Origin: Pseudomonas sp. MAG733B
GTDB lineage: Bacteria > Pseudomonadota > Gammaproteobacteria > Pseudomonadales > Pseudomonadaceae
Length of the DNA: 64,000 nt
Assembly: GCF_036884845.1 (NCBI RefSeq)
Contig: NZ_CP145732.1
Span: 2,728,001 to 2,792,000, forward strand
Direction of reading: 5' to 3'
Shown piece after piece: positions 33,202-42,033 of this stretch; position 1 is the first letter of the stretch, and the number at the start of each line of letters is the position of its first letter. Below the pieces are notes generated by a model. That model saw only the letters and a program-made list of their open reading frames with translations, did not search any database and was not told where the DNA came from. The position numbers were made by a program, and so were the translations under genes.

Positions 33202-33629
33202 AGGCCTTGACCATAAAACCTTTCGCGCTGAAGCCGGTGCGCAAGAAGGTCATTGACCGCGAAGGCCAGGAGCAGGCCGCGCTGCTGACCGAGCTGCGCA
33301 TCCGCATGCCTGAAGTCGCCGACCTGATCTTTCACGTCCCCAACGGCGGGCACCGGGTGAAGGCCGTTGCGGCGAAATTGAAGGCCCAGGGCGTAAAGGC
33401 CGGAATTCCCGATCTGGTCCTACCGATGGCGCGCGGTGGTTACTTCGGCTTGTACATCGAGTTCAAGGCCACGCCGCCAAATGACGCTGCGATCTCCGAC
33501 AGCCAGCACGAGCGCATTCGCAAGCTCAATGCCCATGGTTATCTCGCGGTGGTGTGCCGTGGCCACTTCGACACGATGGAGCAGATCCGCGCCTACCTGC
33601 GGCTCGCTCCTACAGTGGTGGCCGCATGA
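33198..33629 (+). CDS. VRR-NUC domain nuclease
   Basis: 143 residues from a TTG with GGGGGGAG ahead, overlapping the preceding TGA. The VRR-NUC form of the PD-(D/E)XK fold is seen as HVPNGGHRV, GIPDLVLPM (catalytic Asp) and YIEFKA (Glu-X-Lys), then a closing helix region. Phage members cut branched DNA such as Holliday junctions, so it may resolve recombination intermediates before packaging, in place of lambda Rap. Confidence 0.88.
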   Translation: MKALTIKPFALKPVRKKVIDREGQEQAALLTELRIRMPEVADLIFHVPNGGHRVKAVAAKLKAQGVKAGIPDLVLPMARGGYFGLYIEFKATPPNDAAISDSQHERIRKLNAHGYLAVVCRGHFDTMEQIRAYLRLAPTVVAA

Positions 33630-34000
33630 AGCTCGCTGACAACCAAGAAATTCAGTCAGAAGCCCTAAAGCGAATCGGGTTTCCGGCATCCATGGATGCA
33701 TCTCAGCTCACAACGCCAAACTTCGATCGGTTACTCCGGCAAATGGACGACCTGAAGGCTTCGGCAGGGCAGTATCAAAACGTCGTAATCTGCGTGGACT
33801 GCCTAAAAGTGCATGACTGCCCATTCGCTGCCAAGTTTGAAAATTCTTTCTCGCACAGGCGGGTATGTGGACATTGCGGGAGTCGCGCGGGGTTTCGTGA
33901 CGTTGTAGGGCGCTGGATATCATTCACGAAACCTTGGGCAATTTGGACATGGGGTAGCGGTTGCTGGGCGTTCGATTTCTGCACGGAGGCGAAGCCATGA
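33626..34000 (+). CDS. Cys-rich phage protein of unknown function
   Basis: 124 residues. CVDCLKVHDC and, 19 residues later, CGHC give two Cys pairs for a zinc site. The C-terminal part is aromatic (WISFTKPWAIWTWGSGCWAF). ATGA overlaps link it to the nuclease before and the recombinase after. Family not recognised. Confidence 0.65.
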   Translation: MKLADNQEIQSEALKRIGFPASMDASQLTTPNFDRLLRQMDDLKASAGQYQNVVICVDCLKVHDCPFAAKFENSFSHRRVCGHCGSRAGFRDVVGRWISFTKPWAIWTWGSGCWAFDFCTEAKP

Positions 34001-35277
34001 GCAGCGCGGCCGTGAAGTTGTCTGACGCCGAGATCAAACGCCAAGCCAGCGGCAACGTCCGCGATCTGCGTGATACCGACAATCGCGGCCTGTACCTACG
34101 CTTCACCAAGGCTCGCGATCGCGCGTCCTGGTACCTGGTGACCAAGGGCGAGTGGAAGCTGATCGGCAACTACCCCGACCTGAACACCAAGCAGGTAGTC
34201 GCGGCCTTGCCGGGCATTCGCCTGCGCCTGGAAGCGGGTGAGGGCTCCAACCTGTCGAAGTGGGTGCTGACTGATGAGCTGCTCGACTGGTACGCCGACC
34301 GGATGGCTCGCGACCGCAGCCTGTCGAGCAAGCGCAAGAAGACGGGCGCCTCGCTGATCAAGTGCCACCTGAAGCCGCTGCTGGGCGACGTGCCGCTGGC
34401 ATCCATCAACAAGGCCACGCTCGATGACAAGTTCATGTGGCCGGCGCAGGAAACCATCGGCATCGATTACGTGCGCTCTGCGTTCCAGTTGCTGGCCTTG
34501 GCCTTCCGTCAGGCCTTTAAGCTGCGGCTGATCTCGGTCAACCCGATGAAGGACGTCAAATTCAGCGACTTCTCCAAGGCCAAGGTCGGTGTGAAGCCGT
34601 CCCGGCTGCGCGTCACCCAGTTGCATGACCTGATTGCCCTGCTGCTGGAGGCCAAGGCCAGCGCGCCGGCGGATGCCATGCTCGCCTTGATGATGCTCTG
34701 CCACGGCACCCGCATCGGCGAGACACGGCAGGCCCAGTGGTCGCACATCAGCCTGGCCGAACGTGAGTGGTTCATCCCGGCCGCGAACACCAAGACCGGC
34801 GTCGAGCATCACTTGCCACTGACCGACCAGGTGCGCCAGTTGATGATCAGCTACCGCGAGCTCCAGTGGGCGAATGGCTACGACGGCCAGTACCTGTTTC
34901 CGGCACGCAACGGCAAGGCGCTCAGTGAAGGTCAGGCCAGTGCCGTGTTCACACGACTGGGGCAGGGCGAGTGGACCAGTCATGACCTGCGCAAGGTGGC
35001 ACGCACCGGCTGGGCAGACATCGGCATCGACCACCTGATCGGTGAGCTGCTGATCAACCATGCCATGGGCCACAACGTGAAGGTGTACATCCAGTCCGAC
35101 GTGATGAGTCGCAAACGTGATGCCCTGGAGAAGTGGCATGCGTATCTAGACCAACGTGGCTTTGACCTGATTCACGGATTGACCGGCTTTAGAACGGGAG
35201 ATTTCGGTAATTCTCTAGAAGCCACGGAACACAAGGCATGCGAGGCCATTCAAGAATCAACCATAGGCGAGGTTTAA
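33997..35277 (+). CDS. Second tyrosine recombinase within the replication region
   Basis: 426 residues, P4-integrase-like. After an arm-binding domain (about 1-75) and core-binding domain, the catalytic residues are Arg 239 (HGTRIGE), His 329 and Arg 332 (SHDLR), His 359 (MGHN) and probable Tyr 364 (KVYIQSD). All appear intact. It is far from the attachment site and transcribed with the rightward genes, so it is not the integrase of this site; it may act in dimer resolution or be a captured integrase. Confidence 0.88.
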   Translation: MSSAAVKLSDAEIKRQASGNVRDLRDTDNRGLYLRFTKARDRASWYLVTKGEWKLIGNYPDLNTKQVVAALPGIRLRLEAGEGSNLSKWVLTDELLDWYADRMARDRSLSSKRKKTGASLIKCHLKPLLGDVPLASINKATLDDKFMWPAQETIGIDYVRSAFQLLALAFRQAFKLRLISVNPMKDVKFSDFSKAKVGVKPSRLRVTQLHDLIALLLEAKASAPADAMLALMMLCHGTRIGETRQAQWSHISLAEREWFIPAANTKTGVEHHLPLTDQVRQLMISYRELQWANGYDGQYLFPARNGKALSEGQASAVFTRLGQGEWTSHDLRKVARTGWADIGIDHLIGELLINHAMGHNVKVYIQSDVMSRKRDALEKWHAYLDQRGFDLIHGLTGFRTGDFGNSLEATEHKACEAIQESTIGEV

Positions 35278-35279
35278 AA

Positions 35280-35594
35280 ATGGATAAAAAGACCCACGGC
35301 CCCGCCTTTGTGCGTTGCCTGATCCCTCTCACCGACTGCCCGTCCTGTGCCGGGAAGGGGATCATCCAAGGTGTGTTCCACCAGCTCGACTGCATCGGCT
35401 GTCACGCTTCCGGTCTGGTGCACGCAATCACCCTGGAGCCGTTGCCGGTGGAAGACCTGGCGGTGCAGTTGGGCATGCTGCTGCGTCGGGAGCGTCACCT
35501 CGCAACCCTGACACCGGCAGCGAACGACACCGTCGAGCAGTACCAGCAGTGCAATAGTCGCGGCGCCGGCCGCTCGTCTTTCAAGGGGGATTGA
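35280..35594 (+). CDS. Phage protein with DnaJ-like zinc motif
   Basis: 104 residues from the ATG at 35280. CPSCAGKG and CIGCHASG form a pair of CXXCXGXG-like knuckles as in the zinc centre of DnaJ, so zinc binding is likely. The rest is helical. Lies just before the Q gene. Confidence 0.72.
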   Translation: MDKKTHGPAFVRCLIPLTDCPSCAGKGIIQGVFHQLDCIGCHASGLVHAITLEPLPVEDLAVQLGMLLRRERHLATLTPAANDTVEQYQQCNSRGAGRSSFKGD

Positions 35595-35597
35595 ATC

Positions 35598-35951
35598 ATG
35601 GCGAGAACAAAAAGCTTCACCGAGCGCACTTCTGAAGACCTGCTGGAACATTGGGGTCGCTGGGTGGTGTTGGGCTCAGGCGTGTCCTGCTGCGCATCCC
35701 GCGAAAACACTCTGCATACGCCGATGATCACCGACGACGACGCGCTGATGATCGATGGCTTGATGGGCCGCCTGCTCAAGCGGTACCCGGAATGCGGTAA
35801 CGTGCTAATGAAGTACTACACCGCACGTGACAAGGCGCTGGTCGACGTAGGCAAGAAACTGGGCTTCGGTGAAGAGAAGACTAGGCAACTTTGGAAGGCC
35901 GGAATTGCGTGGATTGATGGGGCTTTAGATATTCGTCGAGAGGCCGCTTGA
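35598..35951 (+). CDS. Q-like late antitermination protein
   Basis: 117 residues. The spacing LLEHWGRWV, the ITDDDALMIDGLMGRL segment and the C-terminal helix-turn-helix (VGKKLGFGEEKTRQLWKAG) are like short Q-type antiterminators. The late promoter starts inside its last codons and a terminator follows at 36005, exactly the lambda arrangement. Q would let polymerase run through into the lysis, head and tail genes. Confidence 0.82.
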   Translation: MARTKSFTERTSEDLLEHWGRWVVLGSGVSCCASRENTLHTPMITDDDALMIDGLMGRLLKRYPECGNVLMKYYTARDKALVDVGKKLGFGEEKTRQLWKAGIAWIDGALDIRREAA

Positions 35952-35976
35952 CAGGACCGGGGTCGGTATATAGATT
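35948..35976 (+). promoter_or_regulatory. Late promoter (pR'-like)
   Basis: TTGACA (35948-35953), 17 bases, TAGATT (35971-35976); it overlaps the Q stop codon. Early termination at 36005-36031 without Q is predicted. Confidence 0.8.
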
Positions 35977-36004
35977 TCAGTTACTTTGCGGTTTTTCCGC
36001 GAGC

Positions 36005-36031
36005 AAAGCCCGACCCTGAGTTGGGCTTTTT
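36005..36031 (+). terminator. Terminator just after the late promoter (tR'-like)
   Basis: AAGCCC/GGGCTT hairpin with TTTTT directly after it, about 25 bases past the expected transcript start. The Q protein should overcome it. Confidence 0.82.
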
Positions 36032-36166
36032 GCATTCTGTAATGCGGATGAATGCGCAGGCTGATGCGCTACAGGCTGGAAGAGATCGAAGAGCGGTACC
36101 GGCCACTCATTACGCTACGGTTCCCCTCGAAGCCGGAGATCAGCACCGGCCATCTGCACCAATTCA

Positions 36167-36195
36167 AAGCCTCGGCATACGCCGGGGCTTTTTTC
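36167..36195 (+). terminator. Second terminator in the late leader
   Basis: AAGCCTCGGC/GCCGGGGCTT with an ATAC loop and TTTTTT. With the first terminator it encloses about 130 bases without a gene, so the late leader (35977-36283) is a double-terminator region. No other feature is seen in it. Confidence 0.82.
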
Positions 36196-36283
36196 GTTTT
36201 CGGCTCCACCACACCCATTGCTCCGAGCTGGGAGTGCTGTTGGAGCCGATTCTATTTAAGACATGCCCCACGGAGTCGAGCGC

Positions 36284-36613
36284 ATGGAGTTTCTACAGCG
36301 CCTGTTCGAAAAGCTCGACTGGGCATTCGCCGGACTATTGGGTGCCATCGCTGCCAGCTTCTGGCACCGGGATGACCTGGTAGACCGAAAGGCCTGGGCA
36401 ATTTTCATTTTCTCCGGCGCAGTCTGTGCGCATTACCTAACCGGCTTGATCAGCTCCTACTTCGGTGTGGTCGAGCCTCGCAGTGTCGCTGGAGTCGGGT
36501 TTCTACTCGGTACGTTCGGCGGATCATTGATCGCTGCAATCACCCGCGCCATTAAAGCCGCTGACCTCTGGGCGTTCATCCGCCAGCGGTTTGGGGGAGG
36601 CAACCCGCCATGA
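36284..36613 (+). CDS. Phage holin-like membrane protein
   Basis: 109 residues from the ATG at 36284 after GGAG. Three hydrophobic segments (about 14-30, 38-58 and 66-88: LLGAIAASFWH, WAIFIFSGAVCAHYLTGLI, GFLLGTFGGSLIAAI) and a basic C-terminus fit a class I holin. It is the first late gene, and the next gene is another small membrane protein. Confidence 0.78.
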   Translation: MEFLQRLFEKLDWAFAGLLGAIAASFWHRDDLVDRKAWAIFIFSGAVCAHYLTGLISSYFGVVEPRSVAGVGFLLGTFGGSLIAAITRAIKAADLWAFIRQRFGGGNPP

Positions 36614-36960
36614 ACTACGAACTGATCAGCTCCATCGCCTGCGGGCTGATAGCGCTGTGGGCAACTTGGTGCGTGCTGAGTGGCAAGGTAAGGGACGGCA
36701 TCCTTGGGAAGCTGATTTACTCCACGGTTGCCATCAGCGGCTTCGTGGTGATGACCCGCACTCAGAACGTTTTCATCGGCCCGACCACTGCTGGCGTGAC
36801 GCTGCATGTGGCTCTGGCATTGGCAGGAGTTCGGCACGTGTTCATGGTTACCTGGTGGCAGAAGGTAAAGGTCTGGCTGTGTCGAACACTGAATTGCGAG
36901 CACTGCATTGGCTGTGACAGGCAGTACGGCCCGGACAAGATAGATCGCAGAAAGCACTAA
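36610..36960 (+). CDS. Small membrane protein, possible second holin or antiholin
   Basis: 116 residues with three hydrophobic stretches (ISSIACGLIALWATWCVL, LIYSTVAISGFVVM, GVTLHVALALAGV) and a Cys-rich C-terminal tail (CEHCIGCD). ATGA-type overlap with the holin-like gene suggests a partner. Which of the two sets lysis time cannot be told. Confidence 0.7.
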   Translation: MNYELISSIACGLIALWATWCVLSGKVRDGILGKLIYSTVAISGFVVMTRTQNVFIGPTTAGVTLHVALALAGVRHVFMVTWWQKVKVWLCRTLNCEHCIGCDRQYGPDKIDRRKH

Positions 36961-36976
36961 ATCTACGAGGTGAGGC

Positions 36977-37720
36977 ATGGTCAAGATCGATGCCAGCACC
37001 AATGTGGAAGAGCTGTCGAAAGCCTTGCGTACTTTGGGTGCCAAGCAGTTGCCCTTCGCTTTTGCGTTGATGGCTACCCGATTGGCAGTGTTGGTGAAGA
37101 AAGGCGAGCTATCCGTCATGCGGCAGCGCCTGGATCAGCCGACTAACACCACAATGAACAGCCTCTACGTGAAGGTCGCCAAGAAGGAAAAGCCCGAGGC
37201 GCGGACCTTTTTCAAGGATGCGTGGACCTCTGGCGTTCCCGCTGATACTTACCTTCAGCAGGCAGTGAAGGGCGGGCGACGACCACACAAACGTTTCGAA
37301 AAAGCCCTCATCGCGAAAGGCCTGATGCAGCCAGGGCAGTACGCAATACCGGCGCCATCAGCGCTAAACCAATTCGGCAACGTACCACGCGGCACGATCA
37401 TGAAGATCCTGTCAGGCCTTGGCGCTGCCGAGACTGTCGGTGGCGTGGGAGCCAATGCCACGGGCAGCAAGCGCAGTAAGCGCAAGGGCAACGCCGAGAA
37501 GTATTTCGCGGGTGATGTCGATGGTACCCAAGGTATCTGGGAGAGGAAGAAGACTGCGTTCGGTGATGCCGTTCGCCCTGTCTTCATCTTCAGTGATAGC
37601 GAGCCCGGGTATCGAGTGATCATTCCGTTCTACAAGATCGCAGACAACATCGTGAAGGCGAACCGTGAGCGAGAGTTCGCCAGCGCGATGGATCAGGCGC
37701 TGTCGTCAGCTCGGGGCTGA
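36977..37720 (+). CDS. Phage protein of unknown function, possibly a virion component
   Basis: 247 residues. A helical N-terminus (ASTNVEELSKALRTLGAKQL) and long basic middle recall HK97 gp10-type or Mu virion-morphogenesis neck proteins, which also end near residues like ANREREFASAMDQAL. Its place before the terminase genes is unusual for that, so the call is tentative. Confidence 0.5.
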   Translation: MVKIDASTNVEELSKALRTLGAKQLPFAFALMATRLAVLVKKGELSVMRQRLDQPTNTTMNSLYVKVAKKEKPEARTFFKDAWTSGVPADTYLQQAVKGGRRPHKRFEKALIAKGLMQPGQYAIPAPSALNQFGNVPRGTIMKILSGLGAAETVGGVGANATGSKRSKRKGNAEKYFAGDVDGTQGIWERKKTAFGDAVRPVFIFSDSEPGYRVIIPFYKIADNIVKANREREFASAMDQALSSARG

Positions 37721-37844
37721 CGGGCAGGGCAGGGGCCACCCCCCCCTTTGGGTCCTTCCCAGGCCCCCAGCCCCATGCGGGTAATTCGGGCCCCGCCCAT
37801 CAAATATGTATGACCTTTTTTCAGAGGTTGGTTGTTGTTTAATC
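37721..37844 (+). other. G+C-rich run before terminase, candidate cos region
   Basis: 124 bases without a gene. It contains a C8 run and several G/C blocks (GGGGCCACCCCCCC, GGGCCCCGCCC) unlike the flanks. Lambda-type phages carry cos directly before the small terminase gene, as here. No nick site can be fixed by eye. Confidence 0.45.
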
Positions 37845-38390
37845 ATGGCCAAAAACGAAACAACCAAACAACGCGGGTGGTTGAACAAATCCGAGATGGC
37901 TTCGAGCCTTGGGATTTCCCCGCAAGCCTTTGACAAATGGGGAGTTGCGCCTGTCGCACGCATCGGTCGAGAGGCGTTCTACACCGTTCAGAACGTGGTC
38001 GAAAACCGCGTTGAACACTCGCAACGGAAACAACAACCGGCGGGTGATGGAACCGAAGCTCCGAATCCGTTGGTCGAGTATCAACTGCTCGAAGAGCGCC
38101 GCGGACTCACCGCTGCTCAACGCATCGCCCAGGAGAAGAAGAACCTGGTGCTGGACAAGCAACTGGTTCCGGTCCCGTTCGCCACATTTGCCCTTGCCAA
38201 AATCGCCGCACAGATCGGCTCGAAACTGGACACCGTCGGCAAGACCGTCACCCGTCGTCACCCTGAGGTTGACCCTCGAATCATCGAGTCGGTGGAGCGG
38301 GAGATCGCGCTTGCTCGAAATATTGCCGCCAGCTTTGGTGAGCAACTTCCGGAATTATTAGATGAGTACGTTGAGTCCATGGCTGAATGA
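37845..38390 (+). CDS. Terminase small subunit (Nu1/DUF1441 type)
   Basis: 181 residues from the ATG at 37845. A MerR-like helix-turn-helix (GWLNKSEMASSLGISPQAFD) begins the protein, as in Nu1, followed by a helical dimerisation region (ERRGLTAAQRIAQEKKNL). It should recognise the cos or pac site and hand DNA to the large subunit, whose gene overlaps its end by 29 bases. Confidence 0.87.
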   Translation: MAKNETTKQRGWLNKSEMASSLGISPQAFDKWGVAPVARIGREAFYTVQNVVENRVEHSQRKQQPAGDGTEAPNPLVEYQLLEERRGLTAAQRIAQEKKNLVLDKQLVPVPFATFALAKIAAQIGSKLDTVGKTVTRRHPEVDPRIIESVEREIALARNIAASFGEQLPELLDEYVESMAE

Positions 38391-40308
38391 TCTGCGCAAG
38401 TCGATCAAGCTAGGACTCCAGGCGCTCTATAAAGAACCACCGCAAACCGCCGTCGAATGGGCGGATGCAAATTTCTACATGTCCGCGGAGTCCTCCTACA
38501 ACGAGGGCAAGTGGACGACCGAGCCGTTCCAGGTTGCGATCCTGAACAGCATGGGCAACGACCTGATCAACGTCGTCAACTTCATCAAGTCGGCGCGGAT
38601 CGGTTACACCAAGCTGTTGATGGCGAACATCGGCTACAAGATCCAGCACAAGCGCCGCAACGTCATGATGTGGAGCCCGACTGACCCGGACGCCGAGGAC
38701 ATCAGCAAGAGCCACGTCAACGGCATGGTCCGTGACGTACCAGTGCTGGGCGACTTGGCTCCGTGGTTCGGCCGCAAGCACAGCGACAACACCCTCGACC
38801 AGAAGATATTCGCGAACCGGCGGACACTCTGGATCCGGGGCGGCAAGGCTTCGCGCAACTACCGTGAGAAATCAGCCGACGAGGTGATTTACGACGAGCT
38901 CTCAAACTTTGACGAAAGCGTCGAAGGCGAGGGCGCGCCGATCACTCTGGGCGACAAGCGACTCAACGGTGCGATCTACCCCAAGTCAATTCGCGGCTCA
39001 ACGCCGAAGCGCGTTGGTTCCTGCCAGATCACCAAGGCCGTCGAAGAGTCGCCCTACCTGCTCAAGTTCCACATCAACTGTCCGCACTGCCGGCAGGAGC
39101 AGTCACTCAAATGGGGCGGCAAGGATTGCGAATTCGGCCTCAAGTGGGAAAAGAACGCGCTCGGTGAGGCCGAGAAAGCCTGGTACGTGTGCGAGCACGC
39201 CGCCTGCATCATCTGGCACAACGAGATGGTCGAGTCTTCCAAGACCGGCCGCTGGATTTGCGAACACACCGGCATCTGGACTCGCGACGGCATGGACTGG
39301 TTTGGCGCTGATGACGAAATCATCCGCACCCCTCGCTCCGTCAGCTTCAGTATCTGGGCGATCTACAGCACCTGGAGCACGTGGCTCAGCCTGGCAGAAG
39401 AATGGCTGAAGGTGAAAGGCGACGTCTCGAAGCTGATCACCTTCATCAACACCACCCGCGGCGAAACGTGGGACGACGACCAGGGCGAGAAGCTCGACTC
39501 CGAAGTTCTGTACGGGCGCCGCGAAGTTTATCCGCAGGTCCCGGCCCTCGGCCTGGTCCTGGTCGGTGGCATCGATACTCAGGACGACCGTTTCGAGGGG
39601 CGCGTCTGGGCCTTCGGTCCAGGCGAGGAAGCTTGGCTGGTCCATCGCTTCATCCTGATGGGCGACCCGGCCAGCGAAGAGTTACGCCGCAAGGTTGGCC
39701 TCGAGCTGCATCGGCAGTTCACCCGTGTGGATGGCACCATCATGAAGGTGGAGCGCTGGGCGTGGGACGCCGGGGGCCACTATGCCGATGAGGTCTATGC
39801 CGAGAGCCGCAAACACGGCGTGCATTGGGTCGTTCCAATTCGTGGTGCGACCATCTATGGCAAGCCGATCGCGAACTTCCCGCGTACGAAGAACAAGGTG
39901 CACAAGGTTTTCCTCACCGAGGTCGGCACCGACAACGCCAAAGAGCTGCTGTACAGCCGGATGGGACTGCCCATCGATACGGCTGCGTCCCAGGCTGGCG
40001 TTTCGCAGCCAGGGGTTGTTCACCTTCCGGCTAACGACAAGATCTGCGACGAGCCAGAGGTGAAGCAACTCACCTCAGAAAAGAAAAAAGCAGCCATCTC
40101 CAAAGGCAAGCGTGTCATGCGCTGGGACAGTGGCGGCCGCCGAAACGAGGCGCTCGATTGCTTCGTGTACGCGCTCGCCGCACTGCGCATCTGCCAGCAG
40201 CGGTTCGGGCTCGATCTCGATCTGTTGGTCGCTGCTGTACCTGGTGGCAATGATCCGGACGCTGAAGAACGGCCGCGGAAGAAATCCTCTCACTGGAATA
40301 AAAACTGA
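38362..40308 (+). CDS. Terminase large subunit (lambda GpA type)
   Basis: 648 residues. The deviant Walker A KSARIGYTK (about 74-82) and Walker B-like VIYDELSNFD are typical of GpA. The nuclease half has GGIDTQDDRFEG (about 393-404) and DAGGHYADEVY. It packages DNA into proheads and cuts at the phage ends. Type GpA implies cohesive-end rather than headful packaging, in keeping with the G/C-rich candidate cos upstream. Confidence 0.95.
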   Translation: MSTLSPWLNDLRKSIKLGLQALYKEPPQTAVEWADANFYMSAESSYNEGKWTTEPFQVAILNSMGNDLINVVNFIKSARIGYTKLLMANIGYKIQHKRRNVMMWSPTDPDAEDISKSHVNGMVRDVPVLGDLAPWFGRKHSDNTLDQKIFANRRTLWIRGGKASRNYREKSADEVIYDELSNFDESVEGEGAPITLGDKRLNGAIYPKSIRGSTPKRVGSCQITKAVEESPYLLKFHINCPHCRQEQSLKWGGKDCEFGLKWEKNALGEAEKAWYVCEHAACIIWHNEMVESSKTGRWICEHTGIWTRDGMDWFGADDEIIRTPRSVSFSIWAIYSTWSTWLSLAEEWLKVKGDVSKLITFINTTRGETWDDDQGEKLDSEVLYGRREVYPQVPALGLVLVGGIDTQDDRFEGRVWAFGPGEEAWLVHRFILMGDPASEELRRKVGLELHRQFTRVDGTIMKVERWAWDAGGHYADEVYAESRKHGVHWVVPIRGATIYGKPIANFPRTKNKVHKVFLTEVGTDNAKELLYSRMGLPIDTAASQAGVSQPGVVHLPANDKICDEPEVKQLTSEKKKAAISKGKRVMRWDSGGRRNEALDCFVYALAALRICQQRFGLDLDLLVAAVPGGNDPDAEERPRKKSSHWNKN

Positions 40309-40511
40309 TGGCCTACACGATCGAGCAATACAGCGCCCTACAGGCGGCCATCGCCGAAGGCGCGTTGTCGGTCCGCTATGCCGACAAGAGCGTCACCTAC
40401 CGATCACTCGACGAGATGATGCGGATCCTAAAACTGATGGCCACCGAGCTTGGATTGAATTCCTGCAACGACGGCGGCCGTCGGTACGCCTCCTTCTCCA
40501 AGGGGTACTGA
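40308..40511 (+). CDS. gpW-like head-tail joining protein
   Basis: 67 residues. The pattern YTIEQYSALQAAIAEGALSV and VTYRSLDEMMRILKLM is that of gpW, which plugs the portal after packaging. It starts on the last base of the terminase stop. Confidence 0.88.
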   Translation: MAYTIEQYSALQAAIAEGALSVRYADKSVTYRSLDEMMRILKLMATELGLNSCNDGGRRYASFSKGY

Positions 40512-40512
40512 C

Positions 40513-42033
40513 ATGGGGATGATTGATGATCTATTCCCCGGGTTCGCAGCCAAGCGTTCAGAGCAGCGGTTGAAGAAAGCGCGCACTGACTTAGCGTTGC
40601 AAATGATTGAGCGTCGGTTTGAAGGCGCCGCCGGCGGTCGCCGTAATGATGGCTGGCGTGCGACTGGTGCCGATGCCAACGTTGAGAACGCCCCGGCCCT
40701 AGCTATTCTTCGTAACCGGGCACGGGACCAGCGTCGAAATAATCCATTCGGCGAGCGGGGTATCACGGGCATTGCCGATAACGTAGCGGGCGTGGGCATC
40801 GTTCCGCTTCCAATGGCGAAGCGTGACCGGGACAACCTACGGCTGGTTGATTTATGGAAGGCTTGGGCAGAGACGACTGACTGTGATGCTGATGGGCTGG
40901 ATAATTTCTACGGCCTCCAGCACATGATCACGGAAGCAGTAGCTGAAAGTGGCGAGTGTCTTGTTCGCCGTCGTCGTCGATTTAGTTCCGATGGTCTTCC
41001 AGTACCCCTGCAACTTCAGGTTCTTGAAGCCGATTTTCTTGATGAGTCCAAAGCACAAATCGTCGGCAGCAACCGCATTATTCAAGGCGTTGAATTCGAC
41101 GCGCTTGGTCGGCGTGTCGCTTATTGGCTGTTTGACGAACATCCAGGAGCAAACGCCGCTTGGGGTTCGCTTCAGTCTCGCAGGGTCCCCGCAGAAGATG
41201 TGATTCATGTCTTCCTGCGAAAACGCCCAGGCCAGGCTCGCGGTTATAGCTGGCTGGCACCGGTCATCCAGCGCATGCGCAAATTCGACGAAATGGAAGA
41301 CGCCGTGATGGATCAGGCGAAGGTCGCTGCCTGCTTCGCCGCATTCGTTACCAAAGACGAAAACACAGCCGCGCCAGGTGGCAAGAAGCCTCCACTTATT
41401 GATCGTGTTGAACCTGGGATTGTTCAGGAGTTGGGGTTTGGAGAAAGTGTCAGTTTCGGCACGCCTCCGACATTCAACGGCTACACGACATATTCCTGGC
41501 AGCAACTTCACGCCATGGCCGTCGGCTTAGGCGTTCCGTATGAATTGCTTACTGGCGACCTCAAGGGCGTCAACTTTTCGAGCGGGCGAATGGGGTGGTT
41601 GCACTTCGCTCGCCGGGTGGATGTTTGGCAGTGGCGGATGTTGATTCCTCAACTGTGCGATCAAGTCTGGCGCTGGTTTATGGAAGCTCAGGTACTACTG
41701 CCTGCCGGTGTCACCGACGACGTCAAAGCTTACTGGGTACCGCCGCGCCGCGACATGGTCGACCCAAAAGCGGAAACGGAGAACGTCATCACCCGCGTGC
41801 GCAACGGCCTGACCACCTGGCCTGATGCCCTACGCGAGCTCGGGATCACGGACCCAAAACGGCATGCCGAGCAGATCAAGAAATCGAACGAAATGATCGA
41901 CAAGTACGGGTTGGTGCTGGATTGCGACCCGCGCCGAGTAGCGGCCGCAGGTTCGCCGAGTCAGCCACCATCAAACGAAGAGAATACAGACGATGCCAAC
42001 TCCGAATCAGGTGATGACGCGAAAGACACATGA
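40513..42033 (+). CDS. Portal protein (lambda family)
   Basis: 506 residues. Lambda-type portal signatures include ARDQRRNNPFGERGITGIADN (N-terminal), VLEADFLDE, RYSWLAPVI-like GYSWLAPVIQRMRKFDEMED and the late GVPYELLTGDLKGVNFSSGR. Twelve copies would form the ring for DNA entry. The C-terminus is disordered and overlaps the next gene by 41 bases. Confidence 0.95.
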   Translation: MGMIDDLFPGFAAKRSEQRLKKARTDLALQMIERRFEGAAGGRRNDGWRATGADANVENAPALAILRNRARDQRRNNPFGERGITGIADNVAGVGIVPLPMAKRDRDNLRLVDLWKAWAETTDCDADGLDNFYGLQHMITEAVAESGECLVRRRRRFSSDGLPVPLQLQVLEADFLDESKAQIVGSNRIIQGVEFDALGRRVAYWLFDEHPGANAAWGSLQSRRVPAEDVIHVFLRKRPGQARGYSWLAPVIQRMRKFDEMEDAVMDQAKVAACFAAFVTKDENTAAPGGKKPPLIDRVEPGIVQELGFGESVSFGTPPTFNGYTTYSWQQLHAMAVGLGVPYELLTGDLKGVNFSSGRMGWLHFARRVDVWQWRMLIPQLCDQVWRWFMEAQVLLPAGVTDDVKAYWVPPRRDMVDPKAETENVITRVRNGLTTWPDALRELGITDPKRHAEQIKKSNEMIDKYGLVLDCDPRRVAAAGSPSQPPSNEENTDDANSESGDDAKDT

